Notes under the pieces: generated by a model
What the model was told of the DNA's origin: nothing
The model's input: only the letters and a program-made list of their open reading frames with translations
The model's database searches: none
Program-made: the position numbers and the translations under genes
Source of the DNA: Chitinophaga niabensis
GTDB lineage: Bacteria; Bacteroidota; Bacteroidia; Chitinophagales; Chitinophagaceae
DNA: 64,000 nucleotides
Reading direction: 5' to 3'
NCBI RefSeq assembly: GCF_900129465.1
Contig: NZ_FSRA01000001.1
Location: 1,798,001 to 1,862,000, forward strand
In this document: positions 1 through 7,672 of the stretch, in pieces
Layout: the number at the start of each line of letters is the position of its first letter
Position numbering within the stretch: position 1 is the stretch's first letter

Positions 1-251
1 CGGAACATCGCTTTGATGGCTTCTTCCAGTTTGCACTCCTTCGCCAGGTCCTGCAGGAGTTGCAGGCTTTGGGCATTGAGGAGGTTCTTGGAATAATCGA
101 ACAGGATCTCTTCAAACTGCAGCGAGAAAGATTGGAAGCGTTGCGGATCTGCCGCAAAGAGGGAACGCATCTGCGTTTTTTTCATATCTGCTGCGTGCTG
201 CTGTAACTGTTGCCAGGCCTTGGTCGCAGTTGGGTGTACTGTTGGGAACAT
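1..251 (-). CDS. pgi: Glucose-6-phosphate isomerase, N-terminal part (cut by window edge)
   Basis: The minus strand from the ATG at 251 reads an open frame of 83 codons to the window edge. It begins MFPTVHPTATKAWQQLQQ and continues with FDYSKN and LLQDLAKECKLEEAIKAMF. This matches the N-terminus of E. coli Pgi, which has TAAWQALQKH, VDYSKN and LQDLAKECDLAGAIKSMF. The enzyme interconverts glucose-6-phosphate and fructose-6-phosphate in cytosolic glycolysis. The catalytic part lies outside the window. A -7 promoter element sits just upstream (275-282), giving a leader of about 17 bases. Confidence 0.93.
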   Translation of the reverse strand, partial: MFPTVHPTATKAWQQLQQHAADMKKTQMRSLFAADPQRFQSFSLQFEEILFDYSKNLLNAQSLQLLQDLAKECKLEEAIKAMF

Positions 252-274
252 ACTTTCTGATTAGATTAGTGCCT

Positions 275-282
275 CAAAAATA
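275..282 (-). promoter_or_regulatory. -7 promoter element for pgi
   Basis: Read on the minus strand this is TATTTTTG, which fits the Bacteroidota consensus TAnnTTTG. It ends 23 bases before the pgi ATG. I see no TTG at the expected -33 distance. Confidence 0.5.
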
Positions 283-284
283 AG

Positions 285-1124
285 CTATATAGTGATCTTT
301 TTTCTAACTAACTGCATGAGAATGGATAAAGCTAACACGGCGATAACAATAGTACCCATAGCTACGATGGGTGCGCATTCCCGTCCGCCGATGGACTCCC
401 TTTTAACGATAATGCCATAAAAAGCCCAGATACATACAAGCGCATAATACACATTGTTGTACCGGAAAACCATCAGCACTCCCAGCAGGGTACCCAATCC
501 CATCATCACAATCGTCCAGGAGACCTGTGGAAAGGGGATGTTCCAGGCTACCAGTAAAGCCGTGAGATTAGCAATGGTGGCAATGCTGATCCATCCCAGG
601 TAGATGCCGAACGGAAAATGAATGAACACCTTCTCCGGCGTAAATGCTCCCGGGTGGCCTATACGGAATTTACGGTGGATCATGATCAGGCTGGCCAGCA
701 GCAACAGCATACAGCAGAAGGAAAGGAAGATCATATTGTAATGCCAGGCAAACAGCCAGCAGGCATTAGCCAGGCAGCTGAGCAGGAACCATCCTTTCAT
801 CCTTACCATAAAGGCCTGTAACTCTATGGTATGCCCTTTGAAGAATGCCAGCCGGTACTGGTAGGCCGCAAAACCCAGCAGGCCCAGGTAAATAATGCTC
901 CAGATAGAAAAAGTAAATCCCGCCGGTACAAATAGGTTGGGATACTGACCGGAGACCTCACCGGTGGTCTTACCGTTCAATTGAGACAAATTGGCCATGG
1001 CATTCACACCTATCACAATGAGCAGGGCCAGGATATTGAAGATAGCTTGCTGACGGTAATGGCCAACGCTCTGACGGGTTTCCATAACATTTGGTTTGAA
1101 ATTGAACCGCAAAAATCTAACCAT
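285..1124 (-). CDS. TspO/MBR-like tryptophan-rich membrane protein
   Basis: A 279-residue integral membrane protein with at least seven hydrophobic segments. The segment near residues 64-80 (VPAGFTFSIWSIIYLGLLGF) resembles the NPxGxxFxIWxxIY signature of TspO/MBR (tryptophan-rich sensory) proteins, and Trp residues are frequent (AWHYN, WTIVMM, WAFYG). Classical TspO is about 160 residues with five helices, so this is the longer variant. TspO proteins bind porphyrins or sterol-like ligands, but the ligand here is unknown. A second ATG at 1085 (METRQSVG) is an equally good start. It faces prfB divergently across a short gap. Confidence 0.6.
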   Translation of the reverse strand: MVRFLRFNFKPNVMETRQSVGHYRQQAIFNILALLIVIGVNAMANLSQLNGKTTGEVSGQYPNLFVPAGFTFSIWSIIYLGLLGFAAYQYRLAFFKGHTIELQAFMVRMKGWFLLSCLANACWLFAWHYNMIFLSFCCMLLLLASLIMIHRKFRIGHPGAFTPEKVFIHFPFGIYLGWISIATIANLTALLVAWNIPFPQVSWTIVMMGLGTLLGVLMVFRYNNVYYALVCIWAFYGIIVKRESIGGRECAPIVAMGTIVIAVLALSILMQLVRKKITI

Positions 1125-1166
1125 AATTAGGCGATATTGCTGTTTCGTATTTACTGAATATTAATT

Positions 1167-1174
1167 TATCTTTG
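1167..1174 (+). promoter_or_regulatory. -7 promoter element for prfB
   Basis: TATCTTTG matches TAnnTTTG and ends only seven bases before the prfB ATG at 1182. Transcription would therefore begin within a few bases of the start codon. No well-placed TTG is visible upstream; the nearest, at 1137-1139, is 27 bases away. Confidence 0.55.
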
Positions 1175-1181
1175 CGGACTT

Positions 1182-2277
1182 ATGACAATAGAACAATTGA
1201 AGGCTATGAGGGACCGTCTGTACGTCCTGGGAGGTTTTCTTTAACGTACAGGACCGCATAGACAAAATAGAAAATGATAAGCAGATGACCCTCGCCCCGG
1301 GATTCTGGGATGATAACGAAAGGGCGACGGCTATCCTGAAAGAAATTAAGGTGAACAAATTCTGGGTGGACCTTTACAACCAGGTAAAGGACGCCATTGA
1401 AGACAGCGCCGTTCTGCTGGAATTCCAAAAAGAAGGTGAAGCAACTGAGGAAGAAGTGAAAGCAGCTTATGATAATGCCACCGCGGCATTGGATGAGCTG
1501 GAGTTCAAAAGCACCCTCAATCAGCCGGAAGATGAAATGCCGGGTGTTCTCACCATCAATTCCGGAGCCGGTGGTACGGAAAGCCAGGACTGGGCAGAGA
1601 TCCTTCTCCGCATGTACCGTATGTACGGTGAAAAGCAGGGTTGGAAAGTCAGCGAGATCGATGTGCAATACGGAGACGGTGCAGGCATTAAATCTGCCAC
1701 ACTGGAGTTCGACGGGGAATTTGCTTACGGCCTGTTGAAAGCCGAAAGTGGTGTTCACCGTCTGGTGCGCATCTCTCCATTTGATTCCAACGCCCGCCGC
1801 CACACCTCTTTTGCCTCTGTATTCGTATACCCGCTCGTAGATGATACCATCGAAGTAGCTGTTAACCCTGCCGACCTGGAATGGGAATTCTACCGTTCAG
1901 GTGGTAAAGGTGGTCAGAACGTGAACAAGGTGGAAACCGCCGTTCGCCTGAAACACATTCCTTCCGGTATTATCATCGAATGCCAGCAGGCACGTACACA
2001 AGGGGAGAACCGTACCAAGGCACTGACCATGTTGAAGTCCAGGTTGTATGAAGAAGAGATCCGCAAGCGCGAAGAACTGAAGAATGCCTCGAATGCAAAT
2101 AAACGCAAGATCGAATGGGGTTCGCAGATCCGCTCTTATGTTTTCCATCCATACAAAATGATCAAAGATCACCGCACCGAATACGAAGTAGGAAATATCG
2201 GCCCGGTAATGGATGGTGAGCTGGATGGATTCATCAAAGCGTACCTGATGATGCAGAAAGAAGAAGAGAAAGGTTGA
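1182..2277 (+). CDS. prfB: Peptide chain release factor 2, with programmed +1 frameshift
   Basis: RF2 recognises UGA and UAA and hydrolyses peptidyl-tRNA. The gene is in two frames. The short first frame starts at ATG 1182 ([20 protein letters not shown]) and meets TAA at 1242-1244. A +1 slip at CTT (1239-1241) continues with [14 protein letters not shown] and joins the main frame, which ends at 2277. The coding region is 1182-1241 joined to 1243-2277, giving about 365 residues, the normal RF2 length. The GGQ catalytic motif is present in [16 protein letters not shown] Shine-Dalgarno-like GGGAGG lies at 1229-1234. The in-frame stop is UAA instead of the usual UGA. P5C dehydrogenase follows 45 bases downstream. 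Confidence 0.93.
1229..1245 (+). promoter_or_regulatory. prfB programmed frameshift signal (SD-like, slippery CTT, stop TAA)
   Basis: GGGAGG (1229-1234), four bases, CTT (1239-1241), TAA (1242-1244), then C. This is the arrangement of the known RF2 autoregulatory site: an internal anti-Shine-Dalgarno pairing element, a slippery CUU codon, and a stop. Counting GGAGGT as the pairing hexamer gives the canonical three-base spacing. Use of TAA instead of TGA is the unusual part. Confidence 0.88.
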
Positions 2278-2322
2278 TCCGAACACCAACCATATTTATA
2301 ACAAACAACAACAATCTAAGCC

Positions 2323-3954
2323 ATGCATAACGCTTATTTTGACTTTGCAGCACCAAGCAATGAACCGGTTATGAGCTTCGCTCCGGGATCCCCGGAAAGA
2401 GCAGCACTTAAAAAACAACTGGCCGCATATAAGGCTGTTGAGCAGGACATTCCCATGTACATCGGTGGAAAAGAAGTACGTACCGGTAAAACGGTAGACA
2501 TTCGTCCTCCACATGAGATCAAACATAAACTGGGTCATTTCCACTCCGGTAATGCCAGTCATGTTACAGATGCTATCAACGCCGCACTGGCTGCACGCCA
2601 GCAATGGGCAGATACTCCCTGGGAGCATCGCGCAGCCATCTTCCTCAAAGCAGCAGAACTGCTGGCCACCAAATACCGCGCGCATACCAATGCCGCTACC
2701 ATGTTGGGCCAGAGCAAAAATGCCTACCAGGCTGAAATAGACAGCGCCTGCGAACTCATAGACTTCCTGCGCTTCAACGTACATTATCTTACTGAGATCT
2801 ACCGCCAGCAACCCATCAGTTCACCTGGTGTGCACAACAGGCTGGAATACCGCCCCCTGGAAGGTTTCGTACTGGCTGTAACGCCATTCAACTTCTCCGC
2901 TATCGGTGGTAACCTGCCTACTTCTGCTGCCATGTGTGGTAACGTGGTGGTATGGAAACCAGCTAATACACAGGTATTTCACGCCAGCCTTTTCATGAAG
3001 GTACTCATTGAGGCCGGCTTGCCGGATGGGGTGATCAATCTCGTTTATGCAGATGGACCAACCATCGGTGATGTATGTTTCGCACATCCTGATTTTGCCG
3101 GGATCCACTTCACCGGCTCTACCGGTGTATTCCAAACCATGTGGAAAACCATTGGCAACAACATTCACAAATACAAAACATACCCACGCATAGTAGGAGA
3201 GACCGGTGGTAAGGATTTTGTGATCGCTCACAAGTCTGCTGATGTAGATGCTGTTGTTACCGCTCTCGCAAGAGGCGCCTTTGAGTACCAGGGCCAGAAA
3301 TGCTCTGCTGCTTCCCGCGCTTACCTGCCCAGCAATATTGCAGAAGAGATCAAAACCAAACTGGCTGCAGCCCTCAAGACCATGAAAATGGGTACTACCG
3401 AGGACTTCTCCAACTTCATCAATGCCGTGATCGACGAACGTTCTTTTGATAAGATCGCTAAGTATATCGATAATGCGAAGAACGATGCAAAAGCTAAGAT
3501 CATTGCTGGCGGTAACTACAATAAAACAGAAGGTTACTTCATCGAACCAACTGTGATCGAAACCACTGATCCTTTATACACTACCATGTGCGAAGAGATC
3601 TTTGGCCCCGTACTCACCGTATATGTATACGATGCAGAGAAATATGAAGAGGCTTTGACCCTGGTAGACAGCACCAGTACCTATGCGCTCACAGGAGCTG
3701 TATTGGCGCAGGACCGTTACGCACTGGAACTGGCTGCTAAAAAGCTGGTGAATGCGGCAGGGAACTTCTACCTCAACGATAAACCAACAGGAGCTGTAGT
3801 TGGTCAGCAACCCTTTGGAGGTGCCCGTGCATCCGGCACCAATGATAAAGCAGGTTCACAGCTGAACCTATATCGCTGGCTGAGTGCGAGAACAGTGAAA
3901 GAAACACTGGTTCCGCCAACAGACTACAGGTATCCTTTCCTGAACGAAGCATAA
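2323..3954 (+). CDS. pruA: L-glutamate gamma-semialdehyde (1-pyrroline-5-carboxylate) dehydrogenase
   Basis: A 543-residue aldehyde dehydrogenase of the P5CDH type, oxidising glutamate semialdehyde to glutamate with NAD+ in proline and arginine catabolism. The catalytic glutamate is E293 in VGETGGKDF and the nucleophilic cysteine is C327 in GQKCSAASRAY. The substrate loop FGGARASGTNDKAG is near the C-terminus. Length and the N-terminal extension (FDFAAPSNEPV) agree with the long bacterial/mitochondrial P5CDH group. No proline dehydrogenase gene is adjacent. It lies 45 bases after prfB and could be co-transcribed with it. It ends at a strong bidirectional terminator. Confidence 0.92.
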   Translation: MHNAYFDFAAPSNEPVMSFAPGSPERAALKKQLAAYKAVEQDIPMYIGGKEVRTGKTVDIRPPHEIKHKLGHFHSGNASHVTDAINAALAARQQWADTPWEHRAAIFLKAAELLATKYRAHTNAATMLGQSKNAYQAEIDSACELIDFLRFNVHYLTEIYRQQPISSPGVHNRLEYRPLEGFVLAVTPFNFSAIGGNLPTSAAMCGNVVVWKPANTQVFHASLFMKVLIEAGLPDGVINLVYADGPTIGDVCFAHPDFAGIHFTGSTGVFQTMWKTIGNNIHKYKTYPRIVGETGGKDFVIAHKSADVDAVVTALARGAFEYQGQKCSAASRAYLPSNIAEEIKTKLAAALKTMKMGTTEDFSNFINAVIDERSFDKIAKYIDNAKNDAKAKIIAGGNYNKTEGYFIEPTVIETTDPLYTTMCEEIFGPVLTVYVYDAEKYEEALTLVDSTSTYALTGAVLAQDRYALELAAKKLVNAAGNFYLNDKPTGAVVGQQPFGGARASGTNDKAGSQLNLYRWLSARTVKETLVPPTDYRYPFLNEA

Positions 3955-3980
3955 GTTTATTAAGCTACATAAAACAAAAA

Positions 3981-4009
3981 AGCAGTTCCATTCCCGGAAC
4001 TGCTTTTTT
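3981..4009. terminator. Bidirectional intrinsic terminator between pruA and the sulfatase gene
   Basis: AGCAGTTCC (3981-3989) pairs perfectly with GGAACTGCT (3996-4004) around a six-base loop. It is followed by a T run on the plus strand and preceded by an A run, so it can stop both convergent transcripts. Confidence 0.85.
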
Positions 4010-4010
4010 A

Positions 4011-5615
4011 TTAAAGATCTGATTTAGCATCTGTGTAGTTATAGAACCATTTAAACGTTCGTTTAAAGGGCTCTGCGTTTACTTTTTGATACCATTTTTC
4101 GTATGCACTTTTCAATCTGCCGGCAATCTCCGGCTGTGCCGAAGAAAGATCATGAAGTTCCGACCGGTCATTCTCAATATCATACAACTGCCATTGTTCT
4201 GTATGTTCTGCAACCAGTTTCCATTTGCCATCCAGTACGGCCTTGTTTCCTTCATGTTCCCAGAAGATCGGGTTTACCCTGTTTATTTTTTTTCCTGCAA
4301 AGGCAGGCACCATGCTGGTTCCCTCTAAAGGTTGAATGGAGTTGCCGCCAAATGTTGAAGGGTATTGCGTTTTACCTAAATCCACCAATGTAGCCATAAT
4401 ATCAGTGATATGTGCCGGCTGCCGTTCAAAAGCACCATTCCTGGAAACTGGTATCCCGGCGGGCCAGGAAATAATACAGGGAGAGGAAATTCCGCCTTCA
4501 TGCGTCTGATGTTTATATCCCCAGAACGGTGTACAGGAAGCCTCTGCCCATCCCTGCCCAAGGAACACGCCGGACCGGGAAGAACCGGGTATAGCGCCAT
4601 CGTATCTTGCTTCCGCTCCTGGTTCAGCATTACCACCATTGTCTGATACAAAGAGGAGTACAGTATTATCAAACACATTCCTCTTTTTTAAACCAGCTAC
4701 CAGGTCCCCGATGCTCTTATCCATATGAGCTATAACCGCCGCGTATATCGCCATGATATGATCAAACTTTTCCTTCTCCTGCGGGCTGAGCTTATCCCAA
4801 TCCGGAACATTTGGATTAAAAGGCGTTAGTTTAGCCGATGGCTCGAGCAATCCAAGAGTAAGCTGTTTTTTATATCGTTGCTCCCGTAGTTTTTCCCATC
4901 CCTCCAGGTATTTCTTTCTGAACTTTTCAATTTCATCCAGGGGTGCCTGCAGCGGAAAATGAGGTGCATTGTATGCCAGGTAGACCATAAAAGGCTTTTG
5001 TTCCTGTAACGCTTCATCTATGAACCGCAAACTGTAATCGGACCATAGATCTGTGCTATACCAGTTTTGAGGTAATACAGCAGCATCATTCGGCAAGCGG
5101 TCCCCGTTCAGGAAAAGTTTTGCATTGGGGTGATCACCATAATAAAAACCTCCTGCCGGCGCACTGAGCGATCTGTCAAATCCCCGCTTCCAGGGTACTA
5201 CGCCCTGGGCTTGCCCTACGTGCCATTTACCCACCATGGCTGTAAAATACCCGGCATTTTTCATCACCTCACCTATAGTAACATTATTGTTATTCAACCG
5301 CCCACGGTAAGCAGGATGCTCCGGGCCTTTATCTTCCATCATATGTCCCACACCGGCCTGGTGCGGATAGATCCCTGTAAGCAGTGCGGCCCGCGAAGGA
5401 CAACAGCGGGCCGTATTGTAAAAATTGGTCAGCCGCACACCATTTTTTGCAAGCGCATCCAGGTTAGGTGTGGGTATTTCACTACCGTAACATCCCAGGT
5501 CAGCAAAACCAAGATCATCTGCCATGATAACGATAATATTAGGGCGCTTCTGTGCTGTAGTAGTTCCCGTTGTGATCACACCACAGGCAAATAAAAGGAA
5601 GGTCAACCTGGTCAT
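4011..5615 (-). CDS. Secreted type I arylsulfatase
   Basis: A 534-residue sulfatase that hydrolyses sulfate esters. Residues 1-22 form a signal peptide ending TTTAQ, so it acts in the periplasm or outside. The formylglycine motif is C71-C-P-S-R75, followed by AALLTGIYPHQAG. The metal-binding acidic pair is D33-D34 in MADDLGFADLGCYG, and LLFVSDNGGNAE carries the distal Asp-Asn metal ligands. It is a complete family S1 sulfatase. No formylglycine-generating enzyme or anaerobic sulfatase-maturating enzyme is in the window, and no glycoside hydrolases flank it, so the sulfated substrate is unknown. Confidence 0.9.
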   Translation of the reverse strand: MTRLTFLLFACGVITTGTTTAQKRPNIIVIMADDLGFADLGCYGSEIPTPNLDALAKNGVRLTNFYNTARCCPSRAALLTGIYPHQAGVGHMMEDKGPEHPAYRGRLNNNNVTIGEVMKNAGYFTAMVGKWHVGQAQGVVPWKRGFDRSLSAPAGGFYYGDHPNAKLFLNGDRLPNDAAVLPQNWYSTDLWSDYSLRFIDEALQEQKPFMVYLAYNAPHFPLQAPLDEIEKFRKKYLEGWEKLREQRYKKQLTLGLLEPSAKLTPFNPNVPDWDKLSPQEKEKFDHIMAIYAAVIAHMDKSIGDLVAGLKKRNVFDNTVLLFVSDNGGNAEPGAEARYDGAIPGSSRSGVFLGQGWAEASCTPFWGYKHQTHEGGISSPCIISWPAGIPVSRNGAFERQPAHITDIMATLVDLGKTQYPSTFGGNSIQPLEGTSMVPAFAGKKINRVNPIFWEHEGNKAVLDGKWKLVAEHTEQWQLYDIENDRSELHDLSSAQPEIAGRLKSAYEKWYQKVNAEPFKRTFKWFYNYTDAKSDL

Positions 5616-5681
5616 TCTTTTTAATTTAACGTTGGACGTGGTTTCTGCTTAATAGTTTAAATATACTCAAACCAGTTGCAT

Positions 5682-5712
5682 AAAAAAAGGGCGCTCCGCA
5701 AAGAGCGCCCTT
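5682..5712 (-). terminator. Terminator of the peroxiredoxin gene
   Basis: AAGGGCGCT (5687-5695) and AGCGCCCTT (5704-5712) form a nine-base-pair stem. The A run at 5682-5688 becomes the U tract on the minus-strand transcript. Confidence 0.85.
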
Positions 5713-5729
5713 CTTATTTTCCTTGTTGA

Positions 5730-6242
5730 TCATATCTTCTTAATAGCCGCAATAGCCTCTTCCACATGTTGCGTAGCCTGCGTCATAGAGTTGAACTGAT
5801 GTACAACCGTACCATTCTTGTCCAGCACATAAGTAACACGCCCCGGCATCATCATGGTCTTAGGCACGCCAAACAACTTCCGCACTTCATTCTTCTCATC
5901 ACTGAGCAAGGTAAAAGGCAGATGATATTTTTCCGCAAACTTCTTATGAGAAGCTACATTGTCTGAACTGATCCCGATCACCTGCACACCTTTATCTGTG
6001 AATTGCGCAAACGAATCCCGGAAAGAACAGGCTTCTTTTGTACATCCGGGCGTATCATCTTTCGGATAGAAGTAAATAACTGCCGGGCCTTTCGCCAATG
6101 CGGAAGACAATTTGAAATTATTCCCGTTCTGATCTTTCAATTCAAAGTCGGGTATCTTTTCGCCGTTCTTGACCTGGGATTTGGCAGCAGAACCAAATCC
6201 GAAGATTGCCAGGGTGAGGAGCATAATTTTTATGAGTTTCAT
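5730..6242 (-). CDS. Peroxiredoxin, BCP/AhpC-TSA family, exported
   Basis: A 170-residue thiol peroxidase reducing hydrogen peroxide and organic peroxides. The peroxidatic cysteine is C67 in TPGCTKEACSF, and C72 five residues later is the resolving cysteine of BCP/PrxQ-type enzymes. Residues 1-23 are a hydrophobic signal sequence, so the enzyme is probably periplasmic, unlike the cytosolic E. coli Bcp. It is monocistronic, with its own -7 element upstream and hairpin terminator downstream. Confidence 0.88.
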   Translation of the reverse strand: MKLIKIMLLTLAIFGFGSAAKSQVKNGEKIPDFELKDQNGNNFKLSSALAKGPAVIYFYPKDDTPGCTKEACSFRDSFAQFTDKGVQVIGISSDNVASHKKFAEKYHLPFTLLSDEKNEVRKLFGVPKTMMMPGRVTYVLDKNGTVVHQFNSMTQATQHVEEAIAAIKKI

Positions 6243-6262
6243 GATGTTTGATATTGTAGTAT

Positions 6263-6270
6263 CAAAGCTA
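6263..6270 (-). promoter_or_regulatory. -7 promoter element for the peroxiredoxin gene
   Basis: TAGCTTTG on the minus strand matches TAnnTTTG and ends about 20 bases before the start codon at 6242. Confidence 0.5.
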
Positions 6271-6294
6271 CAAAACAGGGATCATTCAGAAATG

Positions 6295-6972
6295 TTAAAA
6301 CAGGAAGTTAACACCGATCCTGAAGGAATTGAAGGCAAAGAAATCATTGTTGATACCAACAAAGTGGCCGCTAGAGGTGGCTTTTTTGGTAGGGTCCAGC
6401 TCAGGCTTTACTTGTTTAGAGTGATACTCATAATTAAACAGGTTCCCCAATGTGGCTAACAGGTTAATGTTGTTCTTCAACCTGAATTGCAGCCCCGGCT
6501 CATAAAAAGCACCCAGGTTTAAAGTTTTGGCATCGGCAGGCTGGCCATCAGCTAAATGCTCGTTAGTTGCACTATAACCTACAGCCAGGCCCAGGTCGTT
6601 ATACACCGAGAACCGGCTCTTTCCAATAGGAATATTGAAACGAACAAAAGGAGCAGCCACATAGCTATTGGAGCTCTGAAGATTTTTTCCGCCTGTGTGA
6701 CTATAACCTAATTTAATACCGAGTGCAACATTCTCCTTTATGTAAAAGCCGAACTCAGGAGCAATGTTAAACGTATTAGTGCTGCTTCCTTCACTCACAA
6801 CAAAATTAGGAGGAGTACCAGCCGGACTGGTGTTGTAAACAACTTCATTTTTGACACTGCTGAATCCCGCAGTTCCTCCGATGAAAAATTTCTTGGCAGG
6901 TGCATCCTGCGCAAATACAGTGGCGCTTGAAAATAAAGCTGTCACAAACATGGTTCCGTAAAGTTTTTTCAT
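6295..6972 (-). CDS. Outer-membrane beta-barrel protein
   Basis: A 225-residue protein with a signal peptide (MKKLYGTMFVTALFSSATVFAQ). Alternating hydrophobic and polar strands such as VALGIKLGYSHTGGKN and PFVRFNIPIGKSRFSVYNDLGLAVGYS fit a small eight-stranded porin-like barrel. The C-terminus RIGVNFLF ends in an aromatic, as is usual for barrel-assembly signals. Function is unknown; it may be structural or a small channel. A near-consensus TATACTTG on the minus strand at 7006-7013 is a possible promoter. Confidence 0.75.
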   Translation of the reverse strand: MKKLYGTMFVTALFSSATVFAQDAPAKKFFIGGTAGFSSVKNEVVYNTSPAGTPPNFVVSEGSSTNTFNIAPEFGFYIKENVALGIKLGYSHTGGKNLQSSNSYVAAPFVRFNIPIGKSRFSVYNDLGLAVGYSATNEHLADGQPADAKTLNLGAFYEPGLQFRLKNNINLLATLGNLFNYEYHSKQVKPELDPTKKATSSGHFVGINNDFFAFNSFRIGVNFLF

Positions 6973-7005
6973 AAATGTAATTTTTGAAAGAATAGATTAA
7001 CAGTA

Positions 7006-7013
7006 CAAGTATA
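7006..7013 (-). promoter_or_regulatory. Possible -7 element for the outer-membrane barrel gene
   Basis: TATACTTG on the minus strand differs from TAnnTTTG at one position and lies about 34 bases before the start codon. Confidence 0.3.
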
Positions 7014-7091
7014 ACAGGTTAACTCTTAATATAATGTTAAACTAACATACGTCTAAAGAAATCATAGTTTTTAATCTGGAGCATTAATCCT

Positions 7092-7099
7092 TATTTTTG
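7092..7099 (+). promoter_or_regulatory. -7 promoter element for pyrR
   Basis: TATTTTTG matches TAnnTTTG and ends 20 bases before the TTG start of pyrR. The leader would be only about 13 bases, too short for a transcription attenuator. Confidence 0.55.
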
Positions 7100-7118
7100 G
7101 TGCTTAAACACTTTTGTT

Positions 7119-7649
7119 TTGAAATCTATTTTGACGGATCGGCAATTAGCTATCACTATCGACCGGCTCAGCCACCAGCTGATTGAGAACCACCTTGAAT
7201 TCAAGGATACGGTACTCATTGGTTTACAACCACGGGGGATCTATTTGTCCGACAGGATCTACCATAACCTGAAAAAGCTGCTTCCCAATACCCATATTGC
7301 CTATGGCAAGCTGGATATTACCTTTTACCGGGATGACTTTAAAAGTGATAAAGGATTGCAGGCACCCAATGAAACGGATATTAATTTCTCCGTTGAAAAT
7401 AAGCGGGTAGTGCTGATAGACGACGTGTTGTATACCGGCAGAACTATCCGTTCCGCCATGGACGCCATGCTTGATTTTGGCCGCCCGGCCGCCGTGGAGC
7501 TGCTTGTGCTGATAGACAGGAGGTTCAGCAGAGAGCTGCCCATCCAGTCTGATTACACCGGAAAAACCATCGATGCCATCATAACAGAACGCGTAAAGGT
7601 CCTCTGGAAAGAACGCGATGGAAAAGACGAAGTTGTGTTGATTGCCTAA
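7119..7649 (+). CDS. pyrR: PyrR: pyr operon regulator / uracil phosphoribosyltransferase
   Basis: A 176-residue type I phosphoribosyltransferase. The PRPP-binding motif is at residues 97-110 (VVLIDDVLYTGRTI), and the N-terminus (ILTDRQLAITIDRLSHQLIENH) is characteristic of PyrR. In Firmicutes PyrR binds pyr mRNA leaders in the presence of UMP and also has uracil phosphoribosyltransferase activity. Start codon is TTG at 7119; no better ATG is upstream in frame. pyrB follows after 23 bases. Neither gene has room for a PyrR-type attenuator, so the enzyme activity may be the main role here. Confidence 0.9.
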   Translation: MKSILTDRQLAITIDRLSHQLIENHLEFKDTVLIGLQPRGIYLSDRIYHNLKKLLPNTHIAYGKLDITFYRDDFKSDKGLQAPNETDINFSVENKRVVLIDDVLYTGRTIRSAMDAMLDFGRPAAVELLVLIDRRFSRELPIQSDYTGKTIDAIITERVKVLWKERDGKDEVVLIA

Positions 7650-7663
7650 ACCTCTTATATTTG
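7633..7663 (+). promoter_or_regulatory. Promoter for pyrB overlapping the end of pyrR
   Basis: TTG (7633-7635), 20 bases, then TATATTTG (7656-7663) fits the Bacteroidota -33/-7 arrangement. The -7 element ends nine bases before the pyrB ATG at 7673, so the transcript would have a leader of only a few bases. Confidence 0.5.
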
Positions 7664-7672
7664 CACCTTAGA

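Noticed and set aside
1204..1803. Long minus-strand frame opposite prfB
   Set aside because: It is the shadow of a highly conserved coding region; its translation shows no family features.
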